Below are positions 23,784 to 37,082 of a DNA stretch of 64,000 bases, in pieces. Source of the DNA: Phylloscopus collybita. Lineage: Eukaryota; Chordata; Aves; Passeriformes; Phylloscopidae. The position numbers and the translations under genes were made by a program. The notes below the pieces were generated by a model. The model saw only the letters and a program-made list of their open reading frames with translations. It made no database searches and had not been told where the DNA came from. Positions within the stretch are counted from its first letter, which is position 1, and each line of letters begins with the position of its first letter. The stretch spans positions 54,807,001 to 54,871,000 of the forward strand of contig JAJNNQ010000075.1 of the NCBI GenBank assembly GCA_027886175.1, given 5' to 3'.

Positions 23784-24681
23784 CTTACAGAATGGCTTAG
23801 ATGGAAGGGAACTAACTCAAAGATCAGCTAGTTCCTACTCTGCCCTGCCATGGGCACCTCACTTGACTAGGATGCTCAGAGCTCCATCCAGGCTGGCTTT
23901 GAACATTTGCAGGGATGGGACATGCACAATTTCTCTGGGCAACCTGTTCTAGTCCCTCATCACCCTCACAATAAGGATTTCTTTTCCTAGTATCTAATCT
24001 AGAACTACTCTCTTTCAGTGTGAAGCCATTTTCTCTTGCCTTGTCACTGCATGTTCTTGTCAATAGTCTCCATCTTTCTTGAAGGTTCCCTTGAGATGCT
24101 GGAAGGCCACAATGAGTTCAACCTATTGGTTCATCTTCTCCTTTCCAGGCTGCAAAAATCCACTTCTCTTTGCCTTTCCTCTTGGAAAACATGCTATGTC
24201 CATCTAATCATCTTTGTGACCCTCCTCTGGACTCATTCCAAGAAGTCTATGTCCTTCCTGTGTTCGGACCCCAGAGCTGGATGCAGCACTGCAGGTGATG
24301 TCCCACAAGAGCAGAGGAGTAGAATCCCCTCCCTCACTCTGCTGTCCACACTGCTTTGGATGCAGCCCAGGACACTTTTGACTTTTTGGGCTGTTAGAGC
24401 ACACTAACTGTCTCATGTCCAACCTCTCACCCACCAGCAGCCCCAAGTCTTTCTCACAGGGCTGCTTTCAATCTGTTCATCCCACAGCCTGTGTGGATTC
24501 CAGGGGTTGTCCTGACCCAGGTGCAGCACTACACGCTTAGTCTTGTTAAATGTCATGGGCCCACCCCTCAAGCCTGTCCAGGCCCCCCTACATAGCATCC
24601 CATCCTTCAGGTGTGTCATCCACACCTCTCAGCTTGGTGTCATCTGCAAGTTTGATAATGGTGCAGGCAATCCATTAATGT
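23784..24681 (-). mobile_element. CR1 LINE, 3' part of about 900 bp, antisense
   Basis: Read on the minus strand, it runs from the C-terminal RT region (plus 24500-24681, including the part coding 'KTKRVVLHLGQDNP') through the RT end to the 3' UTR, ending near the 'ACAGAATGG' motif at 23786. The RT frame is broken by several frameshifts and stops. It lies 3' end to 3' end with the preceding CR1 copies. Open frames on the plus strand across it are shadows. Confidence 0.93.
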
Positions 24682-27576
24682 AGGTATTTTAGGGGAAATG
24701 ACTTTGGACTTATATCTTTCAGATACTCAAGAAATAGGTGATTCAGAAATATAACCAGGTGTATGTGTACATTCTTCAGATTTTGACACTTGCTAGTGTA
24801 CCCTGGCAAGTTAATGTTTTCTATGCCCCATGACTGGCATTATTGAAGTAAATTTTTAAAAGAATGAGGACTTTTGGTTATGCTTTCTGGGTAGTTTTAG
24901 ATAATAATCACCCTATATGTGGCTATTAATACAATTATCCCATTCTACTTTCTTCCTTGCTTCTAATGTTGGTTGCTCTCTCTCATATTAAACTGAGATC
25001 ACTGAGTGTTTTGAACAGAAGCTGTCATGCCTTCACAGGTTCCCCACAGTGCTCCATATGCCCAAGTCCTGACTTACAAAAATTAATGAATAATACAATA
25101 TTACTAAGCACTTCATGCAGTATGTTTTTTCAATGCTGTCACTAATGATGGGCTATAAATAGGATTATTTATTTATATCCACACAGATACATATTTAATT
25201 TTTTGTTGCTTTTCTATGAATAGATGTTTCTACGCTCTTCTTTTTCTAATAGCCATTTGATAGTAACGTGAAAGAATAAGGGCTATAAATCTAAAAGCTG
25301 TATTAAACCCATACCTGTTGAATTGAATTGTTTCCCTACTTTATATGTTCAATGTCTCATAATAGATTCTGAAATTTAATTCTGAGTGATGAATTCAAGC
25401 CATTACAACAAGAAACAGAACAGGCACACAGGACTGATTGGAACATCTGGGTCTTCCAGGCCATCTATGTGCCTATGAGTCTTCAGTGACTCATTAATGT
25501 ACATCATAAGCATAAAAGATTTAATTTTTTTTAACCTCATAGGGGCATAATAACAACAAGAAAGACACCACATGTGCATTTTCATACTAGCATTTTTTGT
25601 CTGTAAATATCCCCTTTTTCTCTCTGCTCATTGAGAATTAATTAGAAAGACACTTTCACAGTTTCTACAGTAATATTATCTGCTGATGTCAGCTTCATGC
25701 AACCAGAACAGTAATATCAGGTTCTTTTAAATGTATAATGCACAGCTCAGCAGTGGCACACTGCATGTCTTGACCAAAGTCAGGAACTCTGACAGCGGTT
25801 GAAATTATCTGTTTCACTATCAGCCAGGCAGTAAGTCTTCCCACACAGACATTGTTCAATAGGTAAAAATTCAGGCTTGTGTGATCCTGCATACCCACTT
25901 TATAATCTTGACCTGAACTAAAATTTTGCCAAAGAGTTTAATGATCAATGAACCAGAATTAAAAGTCTAGCCTTGACAATTTGATGTCAACTTAGAGAGT
26001 CTGTACCTAGAGCATAGAACTATCCATGGTGACTATTTCTTATTGGGCAAGAAAAATGGGGTTTATGTCACTACATTTTAGGCATCTGTGGTCTAGGTGT
26101 CTTATCAAGCCCAAAAATCTGGGGTCTCTTATTCACTGGAGAGAGAAAGATGTAATTTATATGTTTTTGAGACCAGTTTCTCCCTGGAGCTGCTTTTTCT
26201 CTGCTGACTACAAAATTTTTGAATCATAGCCACTTAACACTGAGATTATAAAGCTAAAATGAGTAAGGAATGGCAAAATATTTTCTGTGAAAATGTTGGC
26301 AAATGTCATTATTTTGAATAATCATCAAGCTTGTCTTATATTGTCTTGTCACAAGTTTATGATTTGTGTGCATTGTCTGATTGTCCTTAAAAAGTGTGAT
26401 AAAGCACCTTCATTCTCATCTGTTCTTTTAGTAAGACACATTTCCACACAGCAGGTATTTAAATTCAGAGAACTTCAAAACACACTCAAAATTAGTGCAT
26501 GATTAAGCATTTCCTTCAAACTGGAGCCAACATTTTTTTCTCCTCAGATTGCAAAAGGTTTAAACTTTGGCTAATGAAACAAAATCTGTGGGTATGGGAA
26601 TATAGCAAATCCATTACTGAACACGGTCTCAATTAGTGCTGAGGATTGAATGCAATCTCTGTCATTACCACCATAGCCACTTTCCTTGCTCTCCAGACTG
26701 TAGCAGCTATTCTTGTACTGTAGTCAAGTATGCAAAGCTGGTAGCAGCATTGCAGAGGAGAGAGAGGTTACTGACTGCTTTGCATGGTTAATCAAAAGAA
26801 AAGCCTTTTCTACATCTGTAATTATTCTCCCTTCTTTCACCTGTAGTATTTTGTATTGTTCTATATGGTACTAACTTTAATGCTTTAGATATATAGTGTA
26901 CATGTCATAAAACTGAGGTCATAGTTGCTTTCATTTTTTATATCTTCAAAGCTTGCTTTGAAAGCACAACAGCCTGAGCTGTCACTGTGATTAATTGGAA
27001 ACCATACTCCCAAGAAGGTGGAAGGGAGGTCAGGTCATACAAAGCACAGGAAAAAAGACAGTCAGACATTTTCTGACTTTCAAGTGCTTAAAGTTTCAAC
27101 CATAAAGGGTTTTTCTTTACAAATATTGTGAACAAATGAAAATACAGTTGTACATGTTTCTGTTGCTCTCCAGCCAAGAAAATATTTTTAAGAAGTAAAA
27201 GACTGAAATTCTATAATTTAAGCTCTTAAACTATCACCAGAGTCTCTAGATCTGCTAGATCACTGAGCTAATGGATTAAACAATATCACACAACTCCACA
27301 CCATGTCCAATGAATGATGTAATAAGGATTAATAATATACAACATTACTGAGGCACACATGTCACTTCAGTTTCCTACTATGCACAAGAAAGATCATAAT
27401 CAAGATCTTGGTCCAAAATATGAATTTTACTTAAAAAAAAAAAGGCAGAAACTAACTTCCCTTCATTCATATTTTTTCCCATGTCAGTCTTTTCCAGGCT
27501 GATGCTGCCTAACTACATTTCCTCTTAATTTTTCTCACCCTCTCTATTCTTTGCACCTTAGCAGTTCCAGACACTT
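24682..27576. other. Unique AT-rich DNA, no gene recognised
   Basis: No repeat family or exon is supported. Open frames are all under 85 codons and show no domain. Confidence 0.55.
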
Positions 27577-27717
27577 CACAGAACCACAGAATGGTTTCAT
27601 GTTGGAAGGACTTTTAAAGGTCATCGACTCCAACCCTCTGCTTCCATGGACAGCAGCATCTTCCACTAGATCGGGCTTCTCAAAGTCTCATTCAGCCTGA
27701 ATTTCAACACTTGCAAA
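27577..27717 (-). mobile_element. CR1 LINE 3' end fragment, antisense
   Basis: About 140 bp match the extreme CR1 3' UTR in reverse: CACAGAACCACAGAATGG at the 3' terminus, then 'ttggaaggac', 'aaaggtcatc' and 'tccaaccct', fading near 27717. It is strongly 5'-truncated. Confidence 0.85.
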
Positions 27718-30700
27718 TTGAAGTTGTTGATCCCAAGATTGTTTGAAAACATCATTTTGCAATGCTGGAATGGCATTCTCATTCCCAGCCTGCATTCTCT
27801 GTCAAGCAGGGTTTTTTTCATATCTTTCAAGTCCTTGTTTCTTTTCCAAAAGTTCATACTGTACTTACCTGTCCCTCTTGCCTCTTTTGCCCAGTAAAGC
27901 TTTTCAATATTGCCTTGTGATTAATACATTCTTAAGAGGCTCCTTATCCTGGTTGTCTTCTATATACTGCTTGATCTCCTTATCCTAAGACAACGAATTC
28001 CTTCAGCAGCTCTCTCCTTCCACAGTCTCAGCTCCTTGTTTAAAATTCACTTTTCAAATAGCCCCAGAAGCCCTGAACTGAAAAGCTCCCATTCTCTGGA
28101 ATGATGAGTGAAATATGTAACTCTTACGATGTTACAATTGCTGAAGTGTAAAATGTCAATTCATAACATTTGCAGCACCTTCTGAAGAGCAGGGATTTTT
28201 CAAAGACATTTAAATTAGTTGATTTTGGCAGAATTCCACAATGCATATTAAAAAAAAATGCTCTATTGTCACAAGGGCATTCTTTCCTTAATCTAAATTT
28301 CAGGTCTAAGTTTCAATACCGGTTATATATTTACATACTGTGGAAAAGGCCTTCATGTCCTTGCTAGGAGACACCTGGGAAAATATGAACTCTCTTACAT
28401 GAAAGATCAATGTCATGCTCTAGAGAAAAAAATGGGGGTCTTTACAACTTAAACTAGGGAAAATTTCCTCTTCATCCCATTTTTGGCTCAGGTTTTTGAT
28501 CTCATAAATGCAAATGAGATGTGATTAACAGAAAATCAATAATATTTTTTTTTTCGTGATTGACCACACCAATATTCCCTCCTCATCAGTTTGCTTCAAA
28601 GTCCTGAAATTCAGATACGAGAAACATTTTGCAAAATTATATGACTGAAGAAGAAATTATATCTGTATACATTAAAAAAAAAAAAAAATAGAGCATCAGA
28701 TTAGAACATTAGAACATGACCCAACAAAAGTTAACAATTTATTTCAATCTCACTTCTTACTTTAGCAAAGTGAGTTTTAGCATTTAATTGGATTGTAACA
28801 GTTTGCACTGAATGTTATTATTAAGTTGGTTTTTTTTTTCATTTCTCTAAAAATACTTTTTCCTTTCTCCCTTATGACCATGATTTTTATATTACTTATC
28901 TTTTCTGTTTAACTGCAAGCACCTGTGTATATCCTGTCTTTTAGACACTAACCAAAAATCTTCTAGTCTATCTTTCTGATTTTTGGCACCAAAAATTCTC
29001 AAATTGTATGACAATGATATTTCATGTCAACACAAAATCACAGCAAGACTGCTATGATACAGCTACATTTGGTCCACATCTCTTAATACCCAGTTTTCAG
29101 GAGAGAATTTATAAGGATATTTTTAATACGTTGATTGCATTCATACACAATGTTGGCACACACAAACTACGTTTGATTCCAAAATATTTGATCATTTCAA
29201 CATGTTTAGAGAGGCCATAGACTTTTTCTATTTCTAAATTACTGTCTCTAAATTTACAAGTGATTAATCTACTGTATTGATTACTATATCTCCCCTGGTT
29301 TGTATACATGTATATATATAATGTATATACATTAATATATATACATTTAAATAATGTTTAATACTTTAACATCTGTACATGTGAATTTAAATCATTTTAT
29401 GTTAATTAAAATTCATCTATCTATACATACACATACAGTTGATCATATGTATAAGCAACTACAGAAACACATACACAGTGAATTACATTTGCTATGAAGT
29501 CAAAAGCTTCCCAGGCTGGAAAAGCTCACTATTGAGGGTTAGGTTCTTCATAGAATTATGTGAATTTTCTTGCCTGGCATTATGATGGCCTTCACATTTT
29601 CATAGATAAGCTGTACCTAATGTGGGCACGACAATCTGACCCTCCAAATTGTGCTTATAAAAGCTGATAGCTCTGTTCCTGAATGCAAGACAAGGGCACA
29701 AATATTCCCAAACAATGTCCAGAAATATTACAAAAATTTTTTTCACTACAGTTTATCTCAACTATAACCAAGGTTTCCAGAAATGTGCTACCTAGCCAAT
29801 TTAGTACAGCATGGCCATAGTGTTCTTTACTTAAGATAAACAAAACTAAAGCTTCCCAATTAATTACAAGTTTTCATGATTTCACTGTCAGACAAATTGA
29901 TTTGGTTGTACACTCAATTTGATTTTGTGCTGAACAGCAAATGACTTGCTTAGAAAATAAAGAGATGTGGTTGGAACAGGGCTTTAATTAATTCTACTGA
30001 AAAATACCTCAAATGCAATATACCCTGAAGAAATACTCCTCCAACTATATTCAATAAAGGTTGTTTATCAAAGTAATTATTTCCTTTAGGGAATTTCTTA
30101 GAATTTTCTCTTTAAATAAATGAAGAGGCAAAACCAGCAAGCTTTTACTTCTGTGACCTTGAAGAAACACCTCAGTAAAAAAAAATTGGCTTCAGCAGGG
30201 AAAAAAAGTGTTTTACTTTTAAAAAAATCTTTCATTGTCTCTGTTACTAAATTTTATAACAAATTAACCCTTGGATCCCTGCTAAAATGTTTCCTTTTTT
30301 TATCCACAGTACATCTTTCCAGTTGTGGGAATACATTACAAAGGATAAAGAATGTAATATGTAAAATAGAAGGTATGGTATCTTTATATGATATTTATAT
30401 GGAATGAAAACAATGTTCTTTTCATATAATACTTCACCTAAAACCTGCTGTGCCTACATTTGCATGTTATTTATAAAAATCATGAAATATTCTCTTAACA
30501 TAAATACTTTCGATTGGTGGCGTTGATAACGGCAATGATGTTGACTAACTTGTGTTTTATGGTTCACTACACTCAGAGTGCTAAATCAGAAATCCACTGG
30601 ACTTTTTAGATAGGACTGCATTGGAGTTTTCAGACAAATTAATCTTATTATCTAATTGGGTGCACTGCAAAGAGTTATAGTTGATGGTTCCCTTTAATAA

Positions 30701-31801
30701 CTACTTTAAGTAATTCTAAATCAGAGAGGAGAGATTTTCAATGAAAAGTAAAATTCCAAGGAAAAAAAAAAAAAAGGCAGAAAAAATCAACCCCAAAATC
30801 CACTGTTAAATTTATACATCCAAAAAAAAAAAAATTTGAATATAACTGAAAACCTCCCGGAGATATTTGTATATAAATACATATATGCATAAAGACCCTT
30901 GGTGTGTAGACACACATGCTCCATTTTGTGGATGAAGGTGATACAGCTGAGAAATCACAATCCTTTTATCCGCTTGTAATGCTTCCATTTCATGGTGAAA
31001 ATTTCCTTCTATCTTACTGAGAAGACTTCTGAGCAAGCTGCTTTCCAAGTTATTTCATGCAAATTACTGTACTGAGAAAGCGAGACTAAATTTCAGCATG
31101 TATATTTACATATTGCCATAATGGCAACAGAGAAAGTTTCAGGCTTCCTCTAACTGCCAAGTAGTTTAAATACAAACATTTAAATAAGGTTGACAGAGTC
31201 TGATTTGTTTTTTTTTTTAACCTTTCCTTCTTTTAGTGATTTTCAGAAGAGACTGCAAAGGCATAAAGAAAAAATCAATTATACTTAATAGTTCTGAATT
31301 CTTTGACAGGACAGTTTTTCCTCTTTCCATTTTCCACTAAGATTTTTTCAGACTCAACTTCACATATCTTCCTGGGGAAATGAAATCCCTTGTATGTACT
31401 GGCTCATAATTCTGAGGCTTTCTATCTACTTTGCCCTGATGCACTTAAACAGAACAGGACAAGAAACTCCACAGCAAGAACCACACCTTCTACAGCTGCA
31501 GTGATATTTTCAATACTGTCTTGTGATTGGTGAAATGACATTTAACATGTTCGTTGTTTTGGGTTGTTTTTTTTTAACCTCAGGCAAGCAGTAATCCCTG
31601 CTTGTTACCCTCAGGTTATACATTTAACTTAAAATGAAGAAGAATTACTATATTCTTTTTCCCCTGGGGTTTTCCAGCAGCACAAAATGTTAGCTTCTGG
31701 CTTCCATGTTAATTCGCAAACACAGAATCTCATGGGCTTTTCATCAGAAATGTCTCATCTTTCTTGCAAATGATTTCCATTTTGCTGTATATATTAGTAA
31801 G
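27718..31801. other. Unique AT-rich DNA, no gene recognised
   Basis: No mobile element is recognised. An alternating AT stretch at about 29308-29350 (TATATATA and GTATATAC words) can fold on itself. Poly-A runs lie near 28674, 30760 and 30820. The open frames (up to 95 codons) show no known domain. Confidence 0.55.
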
Positions 31802-32129
31802 TGTTGTACTCCTCGGGGAAATGGTTTTTCCCCAGAACCCCCTAAAGCCTGTAACCTTTTAGTTTAACCCTACCTTTCTCCTATCTCTGATCAATTGGCT
31901 CAGTGCCAGCTATCTGTCCTGAGACAGAGAGTCTAGATAAACCCATGCTCTTCCTTGTTCAGTCTCTTTGCCCTGAAACCCCTTCAAGAATAAAGCCTTG
32001 GAAATACCCTGAGGTAAGAGCCTCTTTTGAATCTTTTACCCTATCTCCTGACGTATTTCCCCCAAAGCCCCTGAAAGAAACTGAGCTAGCACAGGAGCCC
32101 AGGGGGGCGGGCAGGGGGGCAGTATGTCA
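31802..32129 (+). mobile_element. Solo ERV LTR, plus orientation
   Basis: The 328-bp segment starts TGTTG and ends GTCA, with AATAAA at 31989-31994 followed by a R/U5-like C-rich segment. The six bases before it (AGTAAG) and after it (TGTAAG) agree at five positions, consistent with a worn target duplication. It is distinctly more GC-rich than its surroundings. The 106-codon open frame that crosses it (31903-32223) reads through LTR sequence and is not a gene. The family is not identified; the AATAAAGCC context resembles the probable LTR at 13890-14557. Confidence 0.65.
31989..31994 (+). terminator. LTR polyadenylation signal
   Basis: AATAAA is followed by GCCTTGG inside the LTR, in the position expected at the end of U3 or in R. 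Confidence 0.5.
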
Positions 32130-33183
32130 TGTAAGTATCATAATCTCTAGTACTTTTCAAAATATAGAGGAAAATATGCTGATTGTGAATATTTTTTGGG
32201 GAAACTCAAATGAATTACTTTAATGTTGATATATTTTATTTTCTTTACTTCATTTTGATGAAATAACTCATTGAGACAGACTAAGTGTTTCAGGCAATGT
32301 TCAGCAATAACCTGTTATCCTGGTTCTCAGGGTGTGCGATGTGAGAAAGAAGTTTTATGGAAAGGCAAAGTGTTTTGTTTTGTTTTGTTTTTGTTACAAT
32401 GTAGCTAGGTTATCAAAGTAACCCACTTACACTGCAGAATTTATTAATACAACTAAAAACTAACAGATTTCTCCAAGTTGTAGTTTATTGTTTCATTTCA
32501 TCTTTAGCCTTGGGAACTCACAGATAAGTAAACCAAAAAGGTAAATAATCCATTAGTTATAGTATAACCTCTATGCCTACACACTTTGACTCTCCCCAAT
32601 TAACATGATATTTTTTAAGTGTTCTTAGTTTTTTCATTTTCCTTCTGTTCCAGACTTAATTTCTTGAAAACAATCTTTAAATGAGTGATTCTTTACTGAC
32701 TTATTCCTGCTTTTACATAATAGTTTCTTAGATGACTGAGAAACCTCTCATTAAATCTTCTTGGCCATATTTTAATTCTTACATTATTTTACTCCCTCCT
32801 TTTATAGCTCAAAACAATTACAGTGTCTCAAACTTTAATTACAACTATTTGCTTATTCACTGCAATCAAGGCTTGTTTGTTATGTATCTCCAATTTTACT
32901 TTTGGAGAAATCCATGGGAACTCAATTTCTGATATTTGTGGCCTCAAGATATACCTTTAATTATCTCTAAGTTTGCATTCTTGAAATATGCTTATCTATT
33001 ATAACACATGTATTTCCATTATATATGAAAAATTAATAAATACAATTATAGTTTATAATAATAAATAAAAAAAAAACCAAAGAAAACAAAAAAAAAATCT
33101 ATCCTTGAGCTATGCCTCTAACTGTTTGACAGATAACACTTGCTTCCTTTCACATAATTTTTTTCACACCTAGTGAACTGAGG
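32130..33183. other. Unique AT-rich DNA, no gene recognised
   Basis: A short GTTTT repeat at about 32372-32392 and A-rich low complexity at 33060-33098 are the only repeats seen. Confidence 0.5.
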
Positions 33184-33380
33184 AAGGCAGGGAGGCAAGG
33201 AGGCAAGGAGGCAGGGAGGGAGGGAGGGAGGGAGGGAGGGAGGGAGGAAGGAAGGAAGGAAGGAAGGAAGGAAGGAAGGAAGGAAGGAAGGAAGGAAGGA
33301 AGGAAGGAAGGAAGGAAGGAAGGAAGGAAGGAAGGAAGGAAGGAAGGAAGGAAGGAAGGAAGGAAGGAAGGAAGGAAGGA
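33184..33380 (+). repeat. GGCA/GGGA/GGAA microsatellite
   Basis: Four GGCA-type units (33184-33212) lead into a GGGA block and then about 33 GGAA units to 33380. From 33213 to 33380 the strand is entirely purine. The block order GGGA then GGAA is the same as in the array at 6251-6512. The Pro/Ser-rich minus-strand frame over it is an artefact. Confidence 0.95.
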
Positions 33381-34225
33381 TGGATCTGAGCTGCTCTTCA
33401 GTGGGTGAAGGTTAGTGATTGCTATAATGGAAGGCAATTTTCTCAAAGAATAACACTTCCTACCCATGATGGAAATGTAACCAAACCCATGTAAGAGCAT
33501 GTGGTGCATGTTGCATCTGCTTGGGATGCTGGCTACTAAGTCACACTGATACAGTTCTGAAAAAACACCACTGATAAGAAAATTCAAACCTAAAGGAAGG
33601 TGCTTCCATGTTAACCTTTGTTCTGCTAAATAAAGAATATCAAGGAGGTGACTTTCAAGTTCTAAATTTAGAGAACTGCTATACTGCCTAATCTGAGAAA
33701 ATCCTGTTATTTAAGGGATAATTCATTCATTAGCTTGCTTGCCTTGCTCTTTGCTAAGAAAATAGATATTTGAGCATGGCCTGAATTGTTCTTAGCTTTT
33801 CATTGTTACTATTTCTTTAAAAAACATATTACTAAAATAAATATTTACATCAAATTGGAATAAAAAATATATAATCAGTTTATTTGTTCGTGCCTAGAGT
33901 GGAGTTCATAATGGAAAATACTAATAATGGAAAGATTATTTGAGGTATTTGAATAAAGCTATTAACTGCAGTTATTTTAAATCAATTATGTTACTCTGAT
34001 TTTGGATGAGCACCATAGTTCATTCTGCTTAACTAATATCATTCAACATCAGTTTGAGCAAATAACAGGTTATTTTCTCAGCTTCACCTGTTACAAGACA
34101 GTTGATTAATAAAATTTGCATTAGTAAGACCATTGGGCAAATTCCTTCATGGTCAATAAACCCAGCAATGCTGATGAAGTTCTATGAGGGATGAACTCTG
34201 CCTTGAGAATATGTCTAGTCTGAGC

Positions 34226-34412
34226 GATGAGGTACATTTTAAGTTTAACATAAGTGCTATAATCCTAGAACTTGCCCTAGCACTGATAAATTGGGTATGT
34301 GCTCAAGACTGGTTCATGAGTGATGGAATACATTTTAGCCTAATACAAATACTCTAAACAAGGAATTCACCCTAGCACCGACAAATTGGTTATATTCTCA
34401 AGACCTGATTTG
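34226..34412 (+). repeat. Diverged tandem duplication, period about 96 bp
   Basis: Copy 1 (34226-34321) and copy 2 (34322 to about 34412) share the same order of words: 'gatgaggtacatttta' against 'gatggaatacatttta', 'ccctagcactgataaatt' against 'ccctagcaccgacaaatt', and 'gctcaagac' against 'tctcaagac'. By eye about three quarters of positions agree, so the duplication is old. No function is suggested. Confidence 0.75.
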
Positions 34413-37024
34413 TCCCTGGTGTGATCTCATTGACTCCAGTGTGGTAAGTAGATGTTACAAAAATTTGACACAAAGTAATTATTTGTGCGCTCTTTTGACA
34501 GATGATGTAACACAATCTTAAATTTATGGAAAATTTTGTGTGAGGATTTACATTAATAGTTAAAATGACTTGATTCTCAGTCATTGTGGGGATTCTTTAT
34601 TAGGACTTAGAAATTTACATTACTTGAAACCTTCTATAGCTCAGTAGACTTCAACCTTATTCTGCTTATCTCTGTAGAGATGTTAACTTGAAAAACTGAT
34701 GTTAATTTGAACAATTCTTTTGACATTTTAGTCTTTGCTCATCTCTCTATGTTTGTTTCGACTAAACAGGTACTGTCTCAAAAAACAGAGGAACCAGTCA
34801 TTTATAGTTTATACCAGGAGATAAGTAAATCTATCCTCTGATTTTTGCATGACCACTAGGGGAAAAGGATTTACATGTGCTCTCAAAGGAAGGAATTTGC
34901 ATGGAGAGAGCAATACTCTCAGACTGTATGTTGAATATTTCCAGGTCAAGATCTATTAAATAATGTTGGACGTCTCCCTCTACACCAGTTTTCAGGCAGT
35001 AACACCTCTTTAAAAATAGCATGGTGATGTTCTTTCTCCTGCTGTGTTGGAATATTGCATCTTCTTTTACATATGTACCTCTGGGTTTCAAGAAATTAGT
35101 CTGACTCTGACAAATCTTCTGGAATTAACTTTTCCTCAGCTCAAGACATGCCATACTGTCACTGACAGATTGAATGTCAAAAATTGTTTGTTTGATGTTC
35201 AGGTATTTAGGACTTTTTTACCTCTGGAAAAAGATGTTGATGAAGAAGGTGACTTTGGAGTGATTGTTTCCCAGGTAGCTTGTTCATCACCATGGTTTAA
35301 AATAGATTTTATTTGTGAAAGCATTCTTGTCCTCTTCTGCGTGAAGGATAAGGTGCTGAAATGCACATTGCACCAGAGTGTTCCTCTGTTGAACGAATGC
35401 AGACTGCAGCACCTTTGAGGTCCTCAAAGCACACTCTTCAAAGCAGTTCTGGAAACTGAGTTTCCTAACACAGAGCCTTGCATCTGAACACTGGGGAAGT
35501 TTATCAATCTCAGAACACATTTTTGGTTAAAGTAAAACATGAGACCATTTGAACATAAGGAATCAAAACAACAAGGTCAGCACCACTGTCACTCGTTAAG
35601 TGTTGTTTTCCAGAACAGCACTATTTCTTTCTACTACAATTTCAATAGCAGACAATGAGGTTAAGAAATAAAGGAAAAAATGTTCTAACATTCTTTTTGA
35701 ATATTACACCTTTACACTAAATGTCCGTGTTGTTTTTTACTTAGTGAGGCTGTGAATTTGCAAGTCCCAGACGTGCTGTTCTAAAAGCAGCTGTATAAAA
35801 TCACCTTGTATGAAATTTAGCAGTTTAGTTTCACCTGCATTTTGTGTTTATACCAAAGAAAGATGATTTAGTATTTGAATACATAAAGTTTTTTATAAGA
35901 GCAAGTTGTTGCTTCAGTATAAATCTTTTGACAAATTTACACTGGGGCTCATGCCAGTACCTGGAAAATATCTCTAATGCTTGCTTTAAAAATAGCAGTT
36001 TTCCTTGCGTGTGATTTCTTATATTTTGGTATAATATTAAAATGATTCAATCTTTAAAAATATTCACAGATTTTTTAATTATTATTTGTTCAATGAAAAT
36101 TCCTACATCTAGAACTAAAATTTCCTTTGGCATATGGTACAATTGAACTACAGATTTACTCTTTCTCACACATGCAAAGGCCTTCCAGCATTATATCCAA
36201 AACATACATACGCGTGAGAATATGATCATTAACACTCAAGATTACTTCTAATCAGAAAACATCAACAAATTTTCAAAATTTTTGTTGATATTTGTTAGAA
36301 CTAAAGATTTACTGTGCAAATGCTGATATATACCAAATTTAATACGCTATACTACCATATTTTTAATTCAAATTTTTAAATTTAAAATTATTGGTTTGGG
36401 GTTTTTTTCTGTTTTCACTTTTCCCTAGGGTATATTTTTTTTATGATTTAGACCTCCTGTTTCTTCATTTGAATTTTCCAAAAGTTTTTTGCTTACTTAT
36501 TTAGTGTTTTATTTTTCTTAATTTTAACTATTTTACCTACAGTTTCTTCATTTTTGCGAGATTTTTGATCATTCATCTTTTTATCATCCTGTATCAATAG
36601 CCATCTATTGTATTTTGATTTTTAAAAATACACTAGAAAAAACTCACATCATATCCCTTGCATGCCATTAGTGATTATTTTTCCATATATATTTTGTGTA
36701 TATCATTGGTTTTCCTTAAATACTTTTAAGAGAAAAAGTTCTGCCAAGAATGCAAGGAAGCTGTTGCCAGCAGCTACAATGAAGTTGGTGCATTTTGGAG
36801 GGAATATTTTTGGCATTACAATATTGACTTTATTTAATATTGGCTCTGAGAGTTTATGTTTTCATGTGCAATGAAATAGAATTTGATAGGTCCAATCATG
36901 CTAACATAGAAAAATCTCTTTATATGAAGAAACTTGGACTTTTCCTACTGATTAGCTAACTTTTTTTAGAGTGGGTAACTGAATCATCGATTTATCTTCA
37001 AAGTCATTCTATTTTTGTTCACAA

Positions 37025-37082
37025 TTTTTTTTGTGGGTTTTTTTTGGTTGTTGTTGTTTTTTGTTGTTGTGGTTGCTTTTTT
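37025..37082 (+). repeat. T/G-only low-complexity tract
   Basis: The plus strand consists almost only of T and G, with GTT units. Its reverse complement resembles the A/C-only tracts at 52439-52535 and 62870-63075. Confidence 0.8.

Noticed and set aside
23784..24681. Plus-strand 123-codon frame at 24036-24407 as a gene
   Set aside because: It is the antisense reading of a CR1 copy.
29308..29350. Alternating TATA words as a promoter
   Set aside because: Simple AT-rich self-complementary sequence with no initiator, CpG island or gene near it.
33150..33587. 145-codon minus-strand frame, the second longest in the window
   Set aside because: Most of it is a Pro-Ser-Phe-Leu repeat from GGGA/GGAA units; the remainder has no domain.
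34160..34420. Possible CRISPR-like spaced repeats
   Set aside because: There are only two diverged tandem copies and no regular spacers, and the host is a vertebrate.
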